Origin: Candidatus Gastranaerophilales bacterium | Lineage (GTDB): Bacteria; Cyanobacteriota; Vampirovibrionia; Gastranaerophilales; Gastranaerophilaceae | Assembly (NCBI GenBank): GCA_947624645.1 | Contig: CANQLG010000002.1 | Span: 39,872 to 103,871, forward strand | Reading direction: 5' to 3' | DNA: 64,000 bases | In this document: piece by piece, positions 9,138 to 16,677 of the stretch | Layout: each line of letters opens with the position of its first letter | Numbering within the stretch: the first letter of the stretch is position 1 | Notes under the pieces: model-generated | Seen by the model: the letters and a program-made list of their open reading frames with translations, nothing else | Databases searched by the model: none | What the model was told of the DNA's origin: nothing | Made by a program: the position numbers and the translations under genes

Positions 9138-10334
9138 TTGAAAAATAAAATAAAGTATAATTGTGTATTTGGTGGTGGCGGAATAAGAGGTATGTGCTAT
9201 ATAGGCGCACTTAGAGCCTTAAATGAACTTGATATTGAAATATGTTCAATAGCTGGGGCTTCAGTTGGTGCTGTGTTTGCCGCTCTTTATACTGTCGGAT
9301 ACAATTTGGATGAGATAAAACAGTTATTTCTTGATTTTAATTTTAATATGTTTAGGGATTTAAATCTCGGATTTTTTAATAACGATATATCTTTGAGTAA
9401 GGGCGAAATTTTTCTTGAATGGTTAAGAGAAAAAATCGGTAAAAAAGTATTGGGTGAAAAATACAGTAAAAATTCAAAAATTCTTTTTAAAGATATTGAA
9501 AAAGATTTGCATATTTTAACAATTGATTTAAATACCAATACTCCTTTTATATTTTCAAAATCTATGACACCCGAAGAAGAGATTGCACTTGCGGTAAGAG
9601 CTTCGGCAGGATTGCCCGGTTTAATGAAACCTGTTAATTACAATGAAGCAATGTTGGTAGATGGTGATTTGATAAAGAGTTGGCCGGCATGGAAAATTTA
9701 TCCGGAATTTAATACTTCAAAAGAAAGACTTTTGGAATTTAGGTTGGAAGGTTCACGTGATGGCTCCGATATAAAAAATCCCATGGACTATGTAAATTCG
9801 GTCATTAATACAATTTGGTATTTTTCTACCGAAAATGTTTATAACACCTACGAAAAAAAAGACAAATATGATTTTGTTGTAATAGATACAAAAGATGTAA
9901 TACTTTTTGATTTTACAATTGACAAAAGTCTGAAAGAACATCTTATTGAAAGAGGTTATAAAGTAACTAAAGAATATTTTGAATCGACAATAATAAAAAA
10001 GAAACAAATTCTATCTGAAATATACTGTAATTTATATGAAAAACATAATATTTTAAACAAATTCCTTATTCAAAATAAACCAAAAGATGCTTTAAATGTT
10101 ATAAATGAAATATTATCCGACATGAAAGAAAAAACCGAGTATATAGATGATTATATTTATGAAATAATTAAAGAATTAAAAGAAAATTTATTAAATAATA
10201 TAAAAAAATATTTCTTTAAAGAAAAAATAGCGGAAGAAAAAATCATAAAAGAACAAAATGAATTTATATTAAAAATCTTAAATTCAAAAATAGAAGAATT
10301 AAGAGATTATAATATAGAAAGTAATAAAATTTAA
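9138..10334 (+). CDS. Patatin-like phospholipase
   Basis: A lipid acyl hydrolase of the patatin family. The oxyanion motif GGGGIRG is at residues 12-18, the nucleophile elbow GASVG at 40-44 (Ser42), and the catalytic-dyad Asp in VDGD at about 175. The start is TTG at 9138 behind an AAAAAGG ribosome site. The catalytic domain ends near residue 275. The remaining ~120 residues form a Lys/Glu/Asn/Ile-rich helical extension with no recognised domain, which could bind a partner or membrane. No signal peptide is visible. Candidate roles are membrane turnover or an effector; nothing in the neighbours decides between them. Confidence 0.9.
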   Translation: MKNKIKYNCVFGGGGIRGMCYIGALRALNELDIEICSIAGASVGAVFAALYTVGYNLDEIKQLFLDFNFNMFRDLNLGFFNNDISLSKGEIFLEWLREKIGKKVLGEKYSKNSKILFKDIEKDLHILTIDLNTNTPFIFSKSMTPEEEIALAVRASAGLPGLMKPVNYNEAMLVDGDLIKSWPAWKIYPEFNTSKERLLEFRLEGSRDGSDIKNPMDYVNSVINTIWYFSTENVYNTYEKKDKYDFVVIDTKDVILFDFTIDKSLKEHLIERGYKVTKEYFESTIIKKKQILSEIYCNLYEKHNILNKFLIQNKPKDALNVINEILSDMKEKTEYIDDYIYEIIKELKENLLNNIKKYFFKEKIAEEKIIKEQNEFILKILNSKIEELRDYNIESNKI

Positions 10335-10412
10335 TAAAAGCGTCATGACATAACAAAATATTTTATAATTGATTTTTATACGATTAAGAAAAGAAAAAGA
10401 GTGGAGCAAATA

Positions 10413-11264
10413 ATGACAAGTGAAAGTATACTTGAACGAGCGTCAAATCAACTGTCAAATAAGGAACAAAATAGTATAATAGCGTTTAAAATTATAGACG
10501 GTATAAAAGATATATTGGCGGAAGATCATGAACAAAAACAGCCGTTAATACTTTCATTAAATGAAAAACTTATAATAAATCTTGTAAAAGAGTTTATACA
10601 CAATAAAAATAATCAATGTATGATAGGTATAACAGGTGAGTCAGCATCAGGGAAAACTACACTTGTAAATTATGTCACAAAAGCATTAAGAAAAAAATTA
10701 TTTAATGAAACGTATACAACATTAGGATGTGATGATTATTATAAAGACACATCGGAAGAATTAAAACGCGCAGGAAGCTACGAGGAACTGTATAAAACAG
10801 GATTCAGTTTTGATAAACCTGAAGCTATAAATTTAGAGTTAATGCGGGCTCATTTAATAAGTTTAAAGAACGGCTGCGGAGTAAATGCTCCCGAGTATGA
10901 CTTTGTAACCTGCGAAAGTATACCAAACAGGGCATATAAGAACCCGACAAGAGCGATAATGGCTGAGGGGTTATATGTGTTAGGTCCCGAACTTGTTGAT
11001 TTATTTGATATAAAGGTATATGTATTCACACCATTTGAAAAAATAAAGGAAAGATGGTTTGCACGTGCGGAATCAAGAGGAAAAACAGGTGCAGCCGCAC
11101 AACATCAATTTGAAGACGTAAATACAACTGCTCAAATATATATAAGACCGACTATGCAGAATGCGGATATAGTAATAAACGGGCTTACCAGTGCAGAATA
11201 TATTGAAGAAATAACAACCCGTATAATAAATTTAGTAAATGATGTATTAAACTTTTACAGATAA
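10413..11264 (+). CDS. Uridine-kinase/phosphoribulokinase-family ATPase
   Basis: A P-loop kinase of the PRK/uridine kinase family. The Walker A motif is GITGESASGKTT (about residues 75-86). A Walker B-like LGCDDYY follows, with the substrate-loop segment FDKPEAINLEL typical of this family (compare DHPDAFD in uridine kinase). An ARAESRGKT lid-like region comes later. The ATG at 10413 is preferred over the GTG at 10401, because the GTG itself lies in the GTGGAG ribosome site, 6 bases from the ATG. The N-terminal ~70 residues precede the kinase core and are not recognised. The substrate is not certain: uridine kinase is the nearest named relative. Two AT-rich hairpins follow the gene. Confidence 0.8.
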   Translation: MTSESILERASNQLSNKEQNSIIAFKIIDGIKDILAEDHEQKQPLILSLNEKLIINLVKEFIHNKNNQCMIGITGESASGKTTLVNYVTKALRKKLFNETYTTLGCDDYYKDTSEELKRAGSYEELYKTGFSFDKPEAINLELMRAHLISLKNGCGVNAPEYDFVTCESIPNRAYKNPTRAIMAEGLYVLGPELVDLFDIKVYVFTPFEKIKERWFARAESRGKTGAAAQHQFEDVNTTAQIYIRPTMQNADIVINGLTSAEYIEEITTRIINLVNDVLNFYR

Positions 11265-11334
11265 AATAATTTAAAAAGGTTTTAAATTATTTTAAATAAA
11301 TTTACATTTTTGTAAAAAAATGTAAATTTTTTTT
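11265..11334 (+). terminator. Tandem AT-rich hairpins after the uridine-kinase-like gene
   Basis: The first is a perfect 12-bp repeat (AATAATTTAAAA / TTTTAAATTATT, 3-base loop) starting at the stop codon. The second, at about 11298-11329, pairs AAATTTACATTTTT with AAAAATGTAAATTT and is followed by a run of eight T. The second is the probable terminator. Confidence 0.6.
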
Positions 11335-11493
11335 AAACTCACGAGGAAAAAATTAAAGAAAAAGTTAAAAGTTGACGATAAGAAAAACAATAGCAGTAAT
11401 GCTTTTGCAAACATACTCGGAATAAAACGAAAGCTATATGAATGAAAAATATGACGCAATAAATTTTGTTGAAATGTTTTAGTATTCATGTAG
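11335..11493 (+). pseudogene. Possible decayed coding remnant
   Basis: One frame around 11350-11493 gives protein-like residues (DDKKNNSSNAFANILGIKRK and onward) but has no start codon. It is broken by TGA at 11443, 11452 and 11470 before TAG at 11491. A GAGG ribosome-like site at 11343 is followed by ATT rather than ATG. This could be a degraded small gene. Chance in A-rich DNA is a serious alternative. Confidence 0.2.
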
Positions 11494-11518
11494 TCTTGTC
11501 AAAAGCAAGGAGAAAAAA

Positions 11519-11803
11519 TTGGCAAAACCGACAGCTACGGCAATACTACAAGCTCATATATCAAGGTTCATAAATTTTTGGAACTTTACAAAAGCATATT
11601 TAAGAAGAAACAATCCGCTTAAGATATTTTTAAGCCGAACGTTGGCACTGGTAAAGGAAATGCTGACAGTAAGAAAGAAGCTCCAAAATATAGAACGCAG
11701 AATAAATTATGAGCGGTACAAATTAAAAAAGACAGAACTGATATTGGCGCAAAATTCAGAGCACGTCTTTTTAAGAGGTAGGTCACTTAATCAAACAAGG
11801 TAA
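11519..11803 (+). CDS. Small basic hypothetical ORF, or shadow of a decayed gene in another frame
   Basis: A 94-residue ORF starts at TTG (11519), with AAGGAG six bases upstream. The product is strongly basic, with a helical middle (LVKEMLTVRKKLQNIERR). A different frame over the same DNA (from ATT at 11518 to TAG at 11779-11781) reads more like a normal soluble protein: it begins GKTDSYGNTTSSYIKVHK, and its first codon positions are purine-rich as in real genes. That frame is interrupted by TAA at 11620 and TGA at 11710. So either this TTG ORF is real, or it is an open shadow over a pseudogene. The next gene follows after 5 bases. Confidence 0.35.
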   Translation: MAKPTATAILQAHISRFINFWNFTKAYLRRNNPLKIFLSRTLALVKEMLTVRKKLQNIERRINYERYKLKKTELILAQNSEHVFLRGRSLNQTR

Positions 11804-11808
11804 GCAAA

Positions 11809-12147
11809 ATGGGATTTCTGATATCATTTAACAGAAAAATGTATTTAACGACATACATCCATAATCTTGAATCAAAGATTAATGATATAACCGAGCAAAA
11901 ATTGAGTATGTCGGATAGAATTGCTGCCTTAAATTCGGAAATAAATGATATAGCAGATTCAGATTCTCCGGCAGTAAAACAACTAAGATCGGAACGAGCA
12001 AGAATAGAAGCATTAGAAAAGAAATTGGATATAGAAATACAGAAATATCAAACGCAATTGCAGGCTGCGAATGCAGAAATACAATCAGCGGATCAAGCGT
12101 TACAAGAAGGAATTAAAACTTCATTTTCATATAATGTAGGCAGATAA
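11809..12147 (+). CDS. Coiled-coil hypothetical protein
   Basis: A 112-residue protein, almost entirely heptad-patterned from residue 18 to about 100 (for example IHNLESKINDITEQ and RARIEALEKKLDIEIQKYQ). A short hydrophobic and aromatic head (MGFLISFNRKMYLTTY) precedes the coil. The start is an ATG behind AGGTAAG. No signal peptide, Cys residues or catalytic motif are seen. It is the last gene before a strong terminator. The family is not recognised; a structural or adaptor role is only suggested by the coil. Confidence 0.7.
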   Translation: MGFLISFNRKMYLTTYIHNLESKINDITEQKLSMSDRIAALNSEINDIADSDSPAVKQLRSERARIEALEKKLDIEIQKYQTQLQAANAEIQSADQALQEGIKTSFSYNVGR

Positions 12148-12165
12148 ATAGAAATAACATAATAT

Positions 12166-12197
12166 AAAAAAAGAGCAGTTAGACACTGCTCTTTTTT
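12166..12197 (+). terminator. Rho-independent terminator
   Basis: An AAGAGCAGT / ACTGCTCTT stem with a 5-base loop is extended by A-run and T-run pairing and followed by T6. It ends the 11.8-kb transcript and separates it from the rpmF-fab cluster. Confidence 0.9.
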
Positions 12198-12235
12198 ATG
12201 ACAAAATGTAATAATCGATGTACCAAATAACTTGT

Positions 12236-12266
12236 TTGTGGTATAACTTGAAAAGTAGACTATAAA
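12236..12266 (+). promoter_or_regulatory. Possible promoter of the rpmF-plsX-fab operon
   Basis: TATAAA(AT) at 12261-12266 lies 22 bases before the rpmF start, with a TTGTGG box at 12236-12241 (19-base spacer). The boxes are imperfect. The position, just after a terminator and before the first gene of the cluster, is the main support. Confidence 0.35.
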
Positions 12267-12287
12267 ATAGAGAAAAGGAATAAAATT

Positions 12288-12494
12288 ATGGCAGTACCAA
12301 AAAAGAGAACGGGTAAAGCAAAACAAGCATCAAGAAGAGCGAATTGGAAAGGCAGTGTGCCTGAAACAACAATATGTACAAATTGCGGAGCAACAGTATT
12401 AACACATACAGTATGTACAGAATGCGGAACATATAAAGGAAAACCCGTAAGTAAGAAAACTGCGGTAAGTAGCGCAAAAAAGGATGCGGAATAA
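12288..12494 (+). CDS. rpmF: 50S ribosomal protein L32
   Basis: A 68-residue zinc-ribbon ribosomal protein. The N-terminus MAVPKKRTGKAKQASRR is typical of L32. The four zinc cysteines are intact as CTNC (30, 33) and CTEC (43, 46). An AAAAGGAA ribosome site precedes the ATG. As in many bacteria, rpmF sits directly upstream of plsX and the fab genes, which links ribosome and membrane lipid synthesis. Confidence 0.97.
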   Translation: MAVPKKRTGKAKQASRRANWKGSVPETTICTNCGATVLTHTVCTECGTYKGKPVSKKTAVSSAKKDAE

Positions 12495-12524
12495 CAGAAA
12501 ATAAAAATGGGGATATAGAATAGT

Positions 12525-13586
12525 ATGACTAGGATAGCCATAGATGCAATGGGAGGAGATAATGCTCCAAGGGCAATAGTTGAAGGGGCAGTATGGGCAG
12601 CAATGGAGTATAATATTCCGATTGAACTTGTCGGAAAGTTATATGATATTGAAAGAGAATTGGACAGAATAGAGCAAGAAGGTATAGTAGTAGCGGTAGG
12701 CGGGGGAATATTCCCTCCTAAACGTATAAAAGTGAACCTTAAAGCACTTGATATAAAAAAGACGCATGCTTCAGAAGTCATAGAAATGGGAGAGGCACCG
12801 GGACAGGCTATCAGAAAAAAGAAAAATTCCTCAATAGTATTAGCTGTCAATGCGGTAGTTACAGGCAGCTCAGATGCGGTTGTTGCGGCAGGTTCTACCG
12901 GAGCTGCGATGGGTGCAAGTTTGTTCGGATTGGGGAGATTGCACGGAATAGAACGTCCTGCGATAGCGACTGTAATTCCTACAATGAAAGGACCTTTGGT
13001 TTTGATAGATTCAGGAGCTAATACCGATTGTACTCCTGAAATGCTCTATCAATTCGGATTAATGGGGTCTACATATGCAAAATCAGTATTGGGAATAGAA
13101 AATCCCAGAATTGCACTTTTAAATATCGGCGAAGAAGCCGGCAAAGGTGATGAACTCGCAAAGGATACTTATAAACTATTTGATGAAAACAAAGATAAAC
13201 TAAACTTTATAGGTAATGCGGAAGGTAAGGAAATATTCTTAGGTAATGCTGATATTATAGTATGTGACGGATTCGTCGGAAACGTAACTCTGAAAACAAT
13301 TGAAGGAGTTGCAAAAATGTTCTTCTATATGATTAAAAAAGAATTCTATCACGATTTCATATCAAAAGTAATAGGATTATTTGTAAGACCGATATTAAAG
13401 AAAATGTATTCTAAAATAAATTATGAAGAATTTGGCGGAGCTTTATTATTGGGAGTAAAAGGAATAACAGTAATATGCCATGGGCGTTCAAGTGCTTATG
13501 CAATAAAAAATGCAGTAAAAGTTGCATATAATGCTGTTGAAGCAGGAGTAAATAATAGTATTGCATCATATTTTGGGGAGATATAG
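12525..13586 (+). CDS. plsX: Phosphate acyltransferase PlsX
   Basis: Converts acyl-ACP to acyl-phosphate for glycerol-3-phosphate acylation (the PlsX-PlsY route). The N-terminus TRIAIDAMGGDNAP is diagnostic. Further family blocks are AGSTGAAMGASLF, LIDSGANTDC and VCDGFVGNVTLKTIEG. Its 353 residues are slightly longer than usual (about 330-345). Only a weak GGGGA ribosome site lies upstream of the ATG. It follows rpmF by 30 bases and precedes fabH by 5. Confidence 0.97.
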   Translation: MTRIAIDAMGGDNAPRAIVEGAVWAAMEYNIPIELVGKLYDIERELDRIEQEGIVVAVGGGIFPPKRIKVNLKALDIKKTHASEVIEMGEAPGQAIRKKKNSSIVLAVNAVVTGSSDAVVAAGSTGAAMGASLFGLGRLHGIERPAIATVIPTMKGPLVLIDSGANTDCTPEMLYQFGLMGSTYAKSVLGIENPRIALLNIGEEAGKGDELAKDTYKLFDENKDKLNFIGNAEGKEIFLGNADIIVCDGFVGNVTLKTIEGVAKMFFYMIKKEFYHDFISKVIGLFVRPILKKMYSKINYEEFGGALLLGVKGITVICHGRSSAYAIKNAVKVAYNAVEAGVNNSIASYFGEI

Positions 13587-13591
13587 TATAA

Positions 13592-14590
13592 ATGGATATA
13601 CCAATTAAAATCGCAGGTATAGGGTTCCAAGTACCTAAGACCGTAATAACAAATGACGATTTAACAAAAATTATAGATACATCTGATGAATGGATTAGAA
13701 CAAGAACAGGTATAGAAAGAAGACACGTTCTCTCGGGCAACGAATCGGCAGTTCAAATGGGTATAATGGCTGCTAAAAAAGCTTTGGAAAAATCTAAAAT
13801 AGATGTTGAAAAAATAGATTATATAATAGCTCCTGCCAGTGTTGAAACTCATGCATATCCTTCTACCGCATGTGAAATACAGGCAGCAATAGGTGCAGTC
13901 AATGCGGCTTGCTTTGATATTACAGCTGCGTGTTCAGGGCTTATATATGCAATGGGAATAGGTAAAGCTTTCATAAAATCAGGCATGGCAAAAAATATAT
14001 TGCTTGTTGCAACTGATGCCGTTTCAAGATGTTTGGATTGGACAGACAGAGCATCTTGTGTATTATTTGGTGACGGCGCAGGCGCTATGGTTTTAACTGT
14101 TTCGGATGATAATCAGGATGATATTTTGGCTGTAAGCTTAAAGGCTGAAGGACAATTCGGTGATTATATAAAAATGCCTATTTCGGGAAAAAATTGTCCC
14201 TTAGTAGAGCCTAATACAATAGAACCGATGTATGTAAAAATGGACGGAAAAGAAGTATATAAGTATGTAGTGACTAAATTGCCGACATATATAGAAGAGT
14301 GTGTTGCACAATCGGGATTGCAAATGAATGAGATTGATTATCTGATTCCGCATCAGGCAAATATGCGAATAATTGAAGCATTGGAAAAACGATTGGAGTT
14401 TAATCCCGAACACGTAATTTCTAATATACAAGAATATGCAAATACTTCAGCTGCATCTATTCCGATAGCATTAACAGAAGCTATTCAATCGGGAAAAATA
14501 AAGCTTCCTGCGACAGCAATATTAACGGGATTCGGAGCTGGTATGACGGTAGGAACAACAGTTGTCAGATTAAGAGAAGGTATTGCTTAA
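13592..14590 (+). CDS. fabH: 3-oxoacyl-ACP synthase III
   Basis: Starts fatty-acid synthesis by condensing acetyl-CoA or another acyl-CoA with malonyl-ACP. The 332-residue sequence keeps the full catalytic triad: Cys114 (TAACSGL), His254 (PHQANMR) and Asn284 (NTSAAS). DEWIRTRTGIERR near the N-terminus and GFGAGMTVGT near the end are also typical. Its stop overlaps the fabD start in TAATG, so translation is coupled. Confidence 0.97.
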   Translation: MDIPIKIAGIGFQVPKTVITNDDLTKIIDTSDEWIRTRTGIERRHVLSGNESAVQMGIMAAKKALEKSKIDVEKIDYIIAPASVETHAYPSTACEIQAAIGAVNAACFDITAACSGLIYAMGIGKAFIKSGMAKNILLVATDAVSRCLDWTDRASCVLFGDGAGAMVLTVSDDNQDDILAVSLKAEGQFGDYIKMPISGKNCPLVEPNTIEPMYVKMDGKEVYKYVVTKLPTYIEECVAQSGLQMNEIDYLIPHQANMRIIEALEKRLEFNPEHVISNIQEYANTSAASIPIALTEAIQSGKIKLPATAILTGFGAGMTVGTTVVRLREGIA

Positions 14591-15540
14591 TGAAAAAATA
14601 TGCATTAATATTCCCGGGTCAAGGTGCCCAAAAATCGGGAATGGGTAAAGATTTATATGACAGTTCAAATTCTGCAAGACAAGTTTTCGAAACAGCAGAT
14701 AAAGTTTTAGGTTATAGTATTACAGATTTATGTTTTAACGGTTCCGATGAAGATTTAATGAAAACCATAAACTCACAGCCTTGTATATTGACGGTTTCTT
14801 TAGCTGCTTATCATGCATTAAAAGAAAAAGTAAATATAGACTATATATATACGGCAGGACATAGTTTAGGGGAGTATGCAGCTTTATATACGGCAGGTGT
14901 AATAGATTTAGAAACAGCATTCAAATTAATACAAAAAAGAGCATATTTAATGAATGAAGCGGCGCAAAATTCAGAAGGAGCCATGGCTGCGATACTCGGT
15001 TTAACGCATGAAGCCGTTATAAATATTGTTAAGACATTAAATAATGTATATGTGGCAAATTATAATTCACCCGGTCAAGTTGTTATAACAGGTAATAAGG
15101 GAGAAATAAATAATAATATAGATAAATTTAAAGAAGCGGGTGCTAAAAGAGTTATTCCTCTGGCTGTATCAGGGGCATTTCATTCACCAATGATGAAGCA
15201 AGCTTCAGAAAAATTTGTTGATTTTGTTAAACAGTTTGAATTCAAAAATTCAAAAGTTTTTGTTTATACGAATGTAGATGCAAAAGCTGAAACAAACGGT
15301 GAGGAGTTCAGAAATAAACTTCCTAAACAAATATGTTCATCAGTTCTTTGGACTCAGACAATAAATAATATAGTAAATAACGGAATAACAAATTTTATAG
15401 AAATAGGCCCCGGAAAAGTATTAGCCGGTCTTAATAAAAAAATTAATCCCGATATCAATACGCTAAATGTCTATGATACGGAATCATTAAATATAACAGT
15501 ATCAGAGATATTGAATAATAAAGAAAAGGAGCTTGTATAA
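14590..15540 (+). CDS. fabD: Malonyl-CoA:ACP transacylase
   Basis: Loads malonate onto acyl carrier protein. The sequence starts with the family's FPGQGAQ motif (8-14). The nucleophile Ser92 is in GHSLGEY, and His198 is in GAFHSPMM. The 316-residue length is normal. The start overlaps the fabH stop by one base, and the stop overlaps the fabG start in the same TAATG manner, so fabH-fabD-fabG is a tight translational unit. Confidence 0.97.
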   Translation: MKKYALIFPGQGAQKSGMGKDLYDSSNSARQVFETADKVLGYSITDLCFNGSDEDLMKTINSQPCILTVSLAAYHALKEKVNIDYIYTAGHSLGEYAALYTAGVIDLETAFKLIQKRAYLMNEAAQNSEGAMAAILGLTHEAVINIVKTLNNVYVANYNSPGQVVITGNKGEINNNIDKFKEAGAKRVIPLAVSGAFHSPMMKQASEKFVDFVKQFEFKNSKVFVYTNVDAKAETNGEEFRNKLPKQICSSVLWTQTINNIVNNGITNFIEIGPGKVLAGLNKKINPDINTLNVYDTESLNITVSEILNNKEKELV

Positions 15541-16268
15541 TGGGTGAAAATAAAGTTGCTTTAATAACAGGTGCATCAAGAGGTATAGGCAGAGCTTGCG
15601 CAATGGAGCTTGCAAAAGCAGGTTATGATGTGGCAATCAGTTATGCAGGAAATGAAGAAGCTGCAAATAAAACAATAAATGAGTTAAAATCTCTAAATAT
15701 AAATGCAAAGGCATATAAGTTTGACGTTGCAAATAAGGATGCTTGTACTCAAGCAGTTGAAGAGGTATTAAAAGATTTTGGGAAAATAGATGTACTTGTA
15801 AATAATGCAGGTATAACTCGTGACGGACTATTTATGAGAATGAGCAGTGATAATTGGGAAGCGGTAATAAATACAAACTTAAACAGTGCGTTTTATATGA
15901 CTAATCCCGTAATAAGAACAATGATAAAACAACGTTCGGGGTGTATAGTTAATATGTCCAGTATATCAGGAATAATGGGAAATCCGGGGCAAGCTAACTA
16001 TTCAACTGCAAAAGCCGGATTAATCGGGTTTACAAAATCTTTAGCAAAAGAATTAGGCTCAAGGAATATAAGAGTAAATGCGATAGCACCCGGATTTATA
16101 CAAACTGATATGACAAAAGATTTAGATACTGAAAAAATAACGGAACATATTCCGTTAAAACGCTTAGGACAGCCTGAAGATATAGCAAAGACAGTAAAAT
16201 TTTTGGCGGAAGATGCTACTTATATAACAGGACAGGTAATAGGCGTAGATGGCGGACTTGTTATATAG
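15540..16268 (+). CDS. fabG: 3-oxoacyl-ACP reductase
   Basis: NADPH-dependent reduction of 3-oxoacyl-ACP. A short-chain dehydrogenase of 242 residues. The nucleotide-binding motif is TGASRGIG (10-17), then NNAG (88-91). The catalytic residues are Ser141, Tyr154 and Lys158 (YSTAK). IAPGFIQTDMT is a FabG-type substrate-loop sequence. GVDGGLVI closes the protein as in other FabG enzymes. It is translationally coupled to fabD and followed by the palindrome and promoter region of acpP. Confidence 0.97.
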   Translation: MGENKVALITGASRGIGRACAMELAKAGYDVAISYAGNEEAANKTINELKSLNINAKAYKFDVANKDACTQAVEEVLKDFGKIDVLVNNAGITRDGLFMRMSSDNWEAVINTNLNSAFYMTNPVIRTMIKQRSGCIVNMSSISGIMGNPGQANYSTAKAGLIGFTKSLAKELGSRNIRVNAIAPGFIQTDMTKDLDTEKITEHIPLKRLGQPEDIAKTVKFLAEDATYITGQVIGVDGGLVI

Positions 16269-16271
16269 TTT

Positions 16272-16305
16272 ACAAATTTGCAAATTTGTATGTAAATAGT
16301 ATAAT
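16272..16305 (+). promoter_or_regulatory. acpP promoter overlapped by an 18-bp palindrome (possible operator)
   Basis: ACAAATTTG/CAAATTTGT (16272-16289) is a perfect 18-bp palindrome. TTTGCA at its centre (16277-16282) lies exactly 17 bases before TATAAT (16300-16305), a good sigma-70-type pair, 47 bases upstream of acpP. A dimeric repressor binding here would cover the -35 box. No FapR- or FabT-like gene lies in the window. Confidence 0.55.
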
Positions 16306-16351
16306 AAATTCATAAAATAATTTAAGTATTAGTTAAAATGAGGAAAAAAAA

Positions 16352-16585
16352 ATGAGTGATGTTCTTGAGAGAGTAAAAAAAGTAGTAGTAGAGCAATTAA
16401 GCGTAGATGAAAGCGCAGTTACTCCCGAAGCTAGTTTTACGGCAGACTTGGGCGCTGATTCATTAGATACAGTAGAATTAGTAATGGCATTTGAAGAAGA
16501 ATTCGGATGCGAAATTCCTGATGAAGAAGCAGAAAAAATAGCAACAGTACAAGATGCAGTAAATTATATCGAAGCAAATTCATAA
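16352..16585 (+). CDS. acpP: Acyl carrier protein
   Basis: A 77-residue acidic carrier protein. The phosphopantetheine attachment site is Ser37 in [10 protein letters not shown]. Length, charge and the helix II sequence [20 protein letters not shown] are standard. A GAGG ribosome site lies upstream of the ATG. It sits between fabG and fabF but has its own probable promoter and is followed by a long hairpin, so its transcript level may be set independently of the flanking fab genes. Confidence 0.98.
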   Translation: MSDVLERVKKVVVEQLSVDESAVTPEASFTADLGADSLDTVELVMAFEEEFGCEIPDEEAEKIATVQDAVNYIEANS

Positions 16586-16611
16586 TTGCCCGAAAAAATA
16601 AACAAAATGTT

Positions 16612-16650
16612 TAATGAGGGGTGCTTGAATAATGCAAGTTCTCCTCATTA
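16612..16650 (+). terminator. Long hairpin between acpP and fabF (attenuator, partial terminator or processing site)
   Basis: The two arms (TAATGAGGGGTGCTTG and the matching CAAG...CCTCATTA) pair over 16 positions, with one mismatch and two G-U pairs around a 7-base loop. Only TTATTAG follows, not a T-run. Full termination is therefore doubtful; mRNA stabilisation or differential expression of acpP over fabF fits. Confidence 0.55.
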
Positions 16651-16677
16651 TTATTAGTAAATAAATAGGTGAAAAAA

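Noticed and set aside
11292..11489. 65-codon minus-strand ORF, Phe/Leu-rich
   Set aside because: It overlaps the terminator hairpins, has no ribosome site, and its composition is that expected from reading A-rich DNA backwards.
11443..11712. Recoding of TGA as Trp
   Set aside because: A TAA stop in the same frame and uninterrupted genes elsewhere with TGA treated as stop make decay the simpler reading.
12260..12850. 196-codon minus-strand ORF with apparent hydrophobic protein
   Set aside because: It is the shadow of rpmF and plsX, whose identities are secure.
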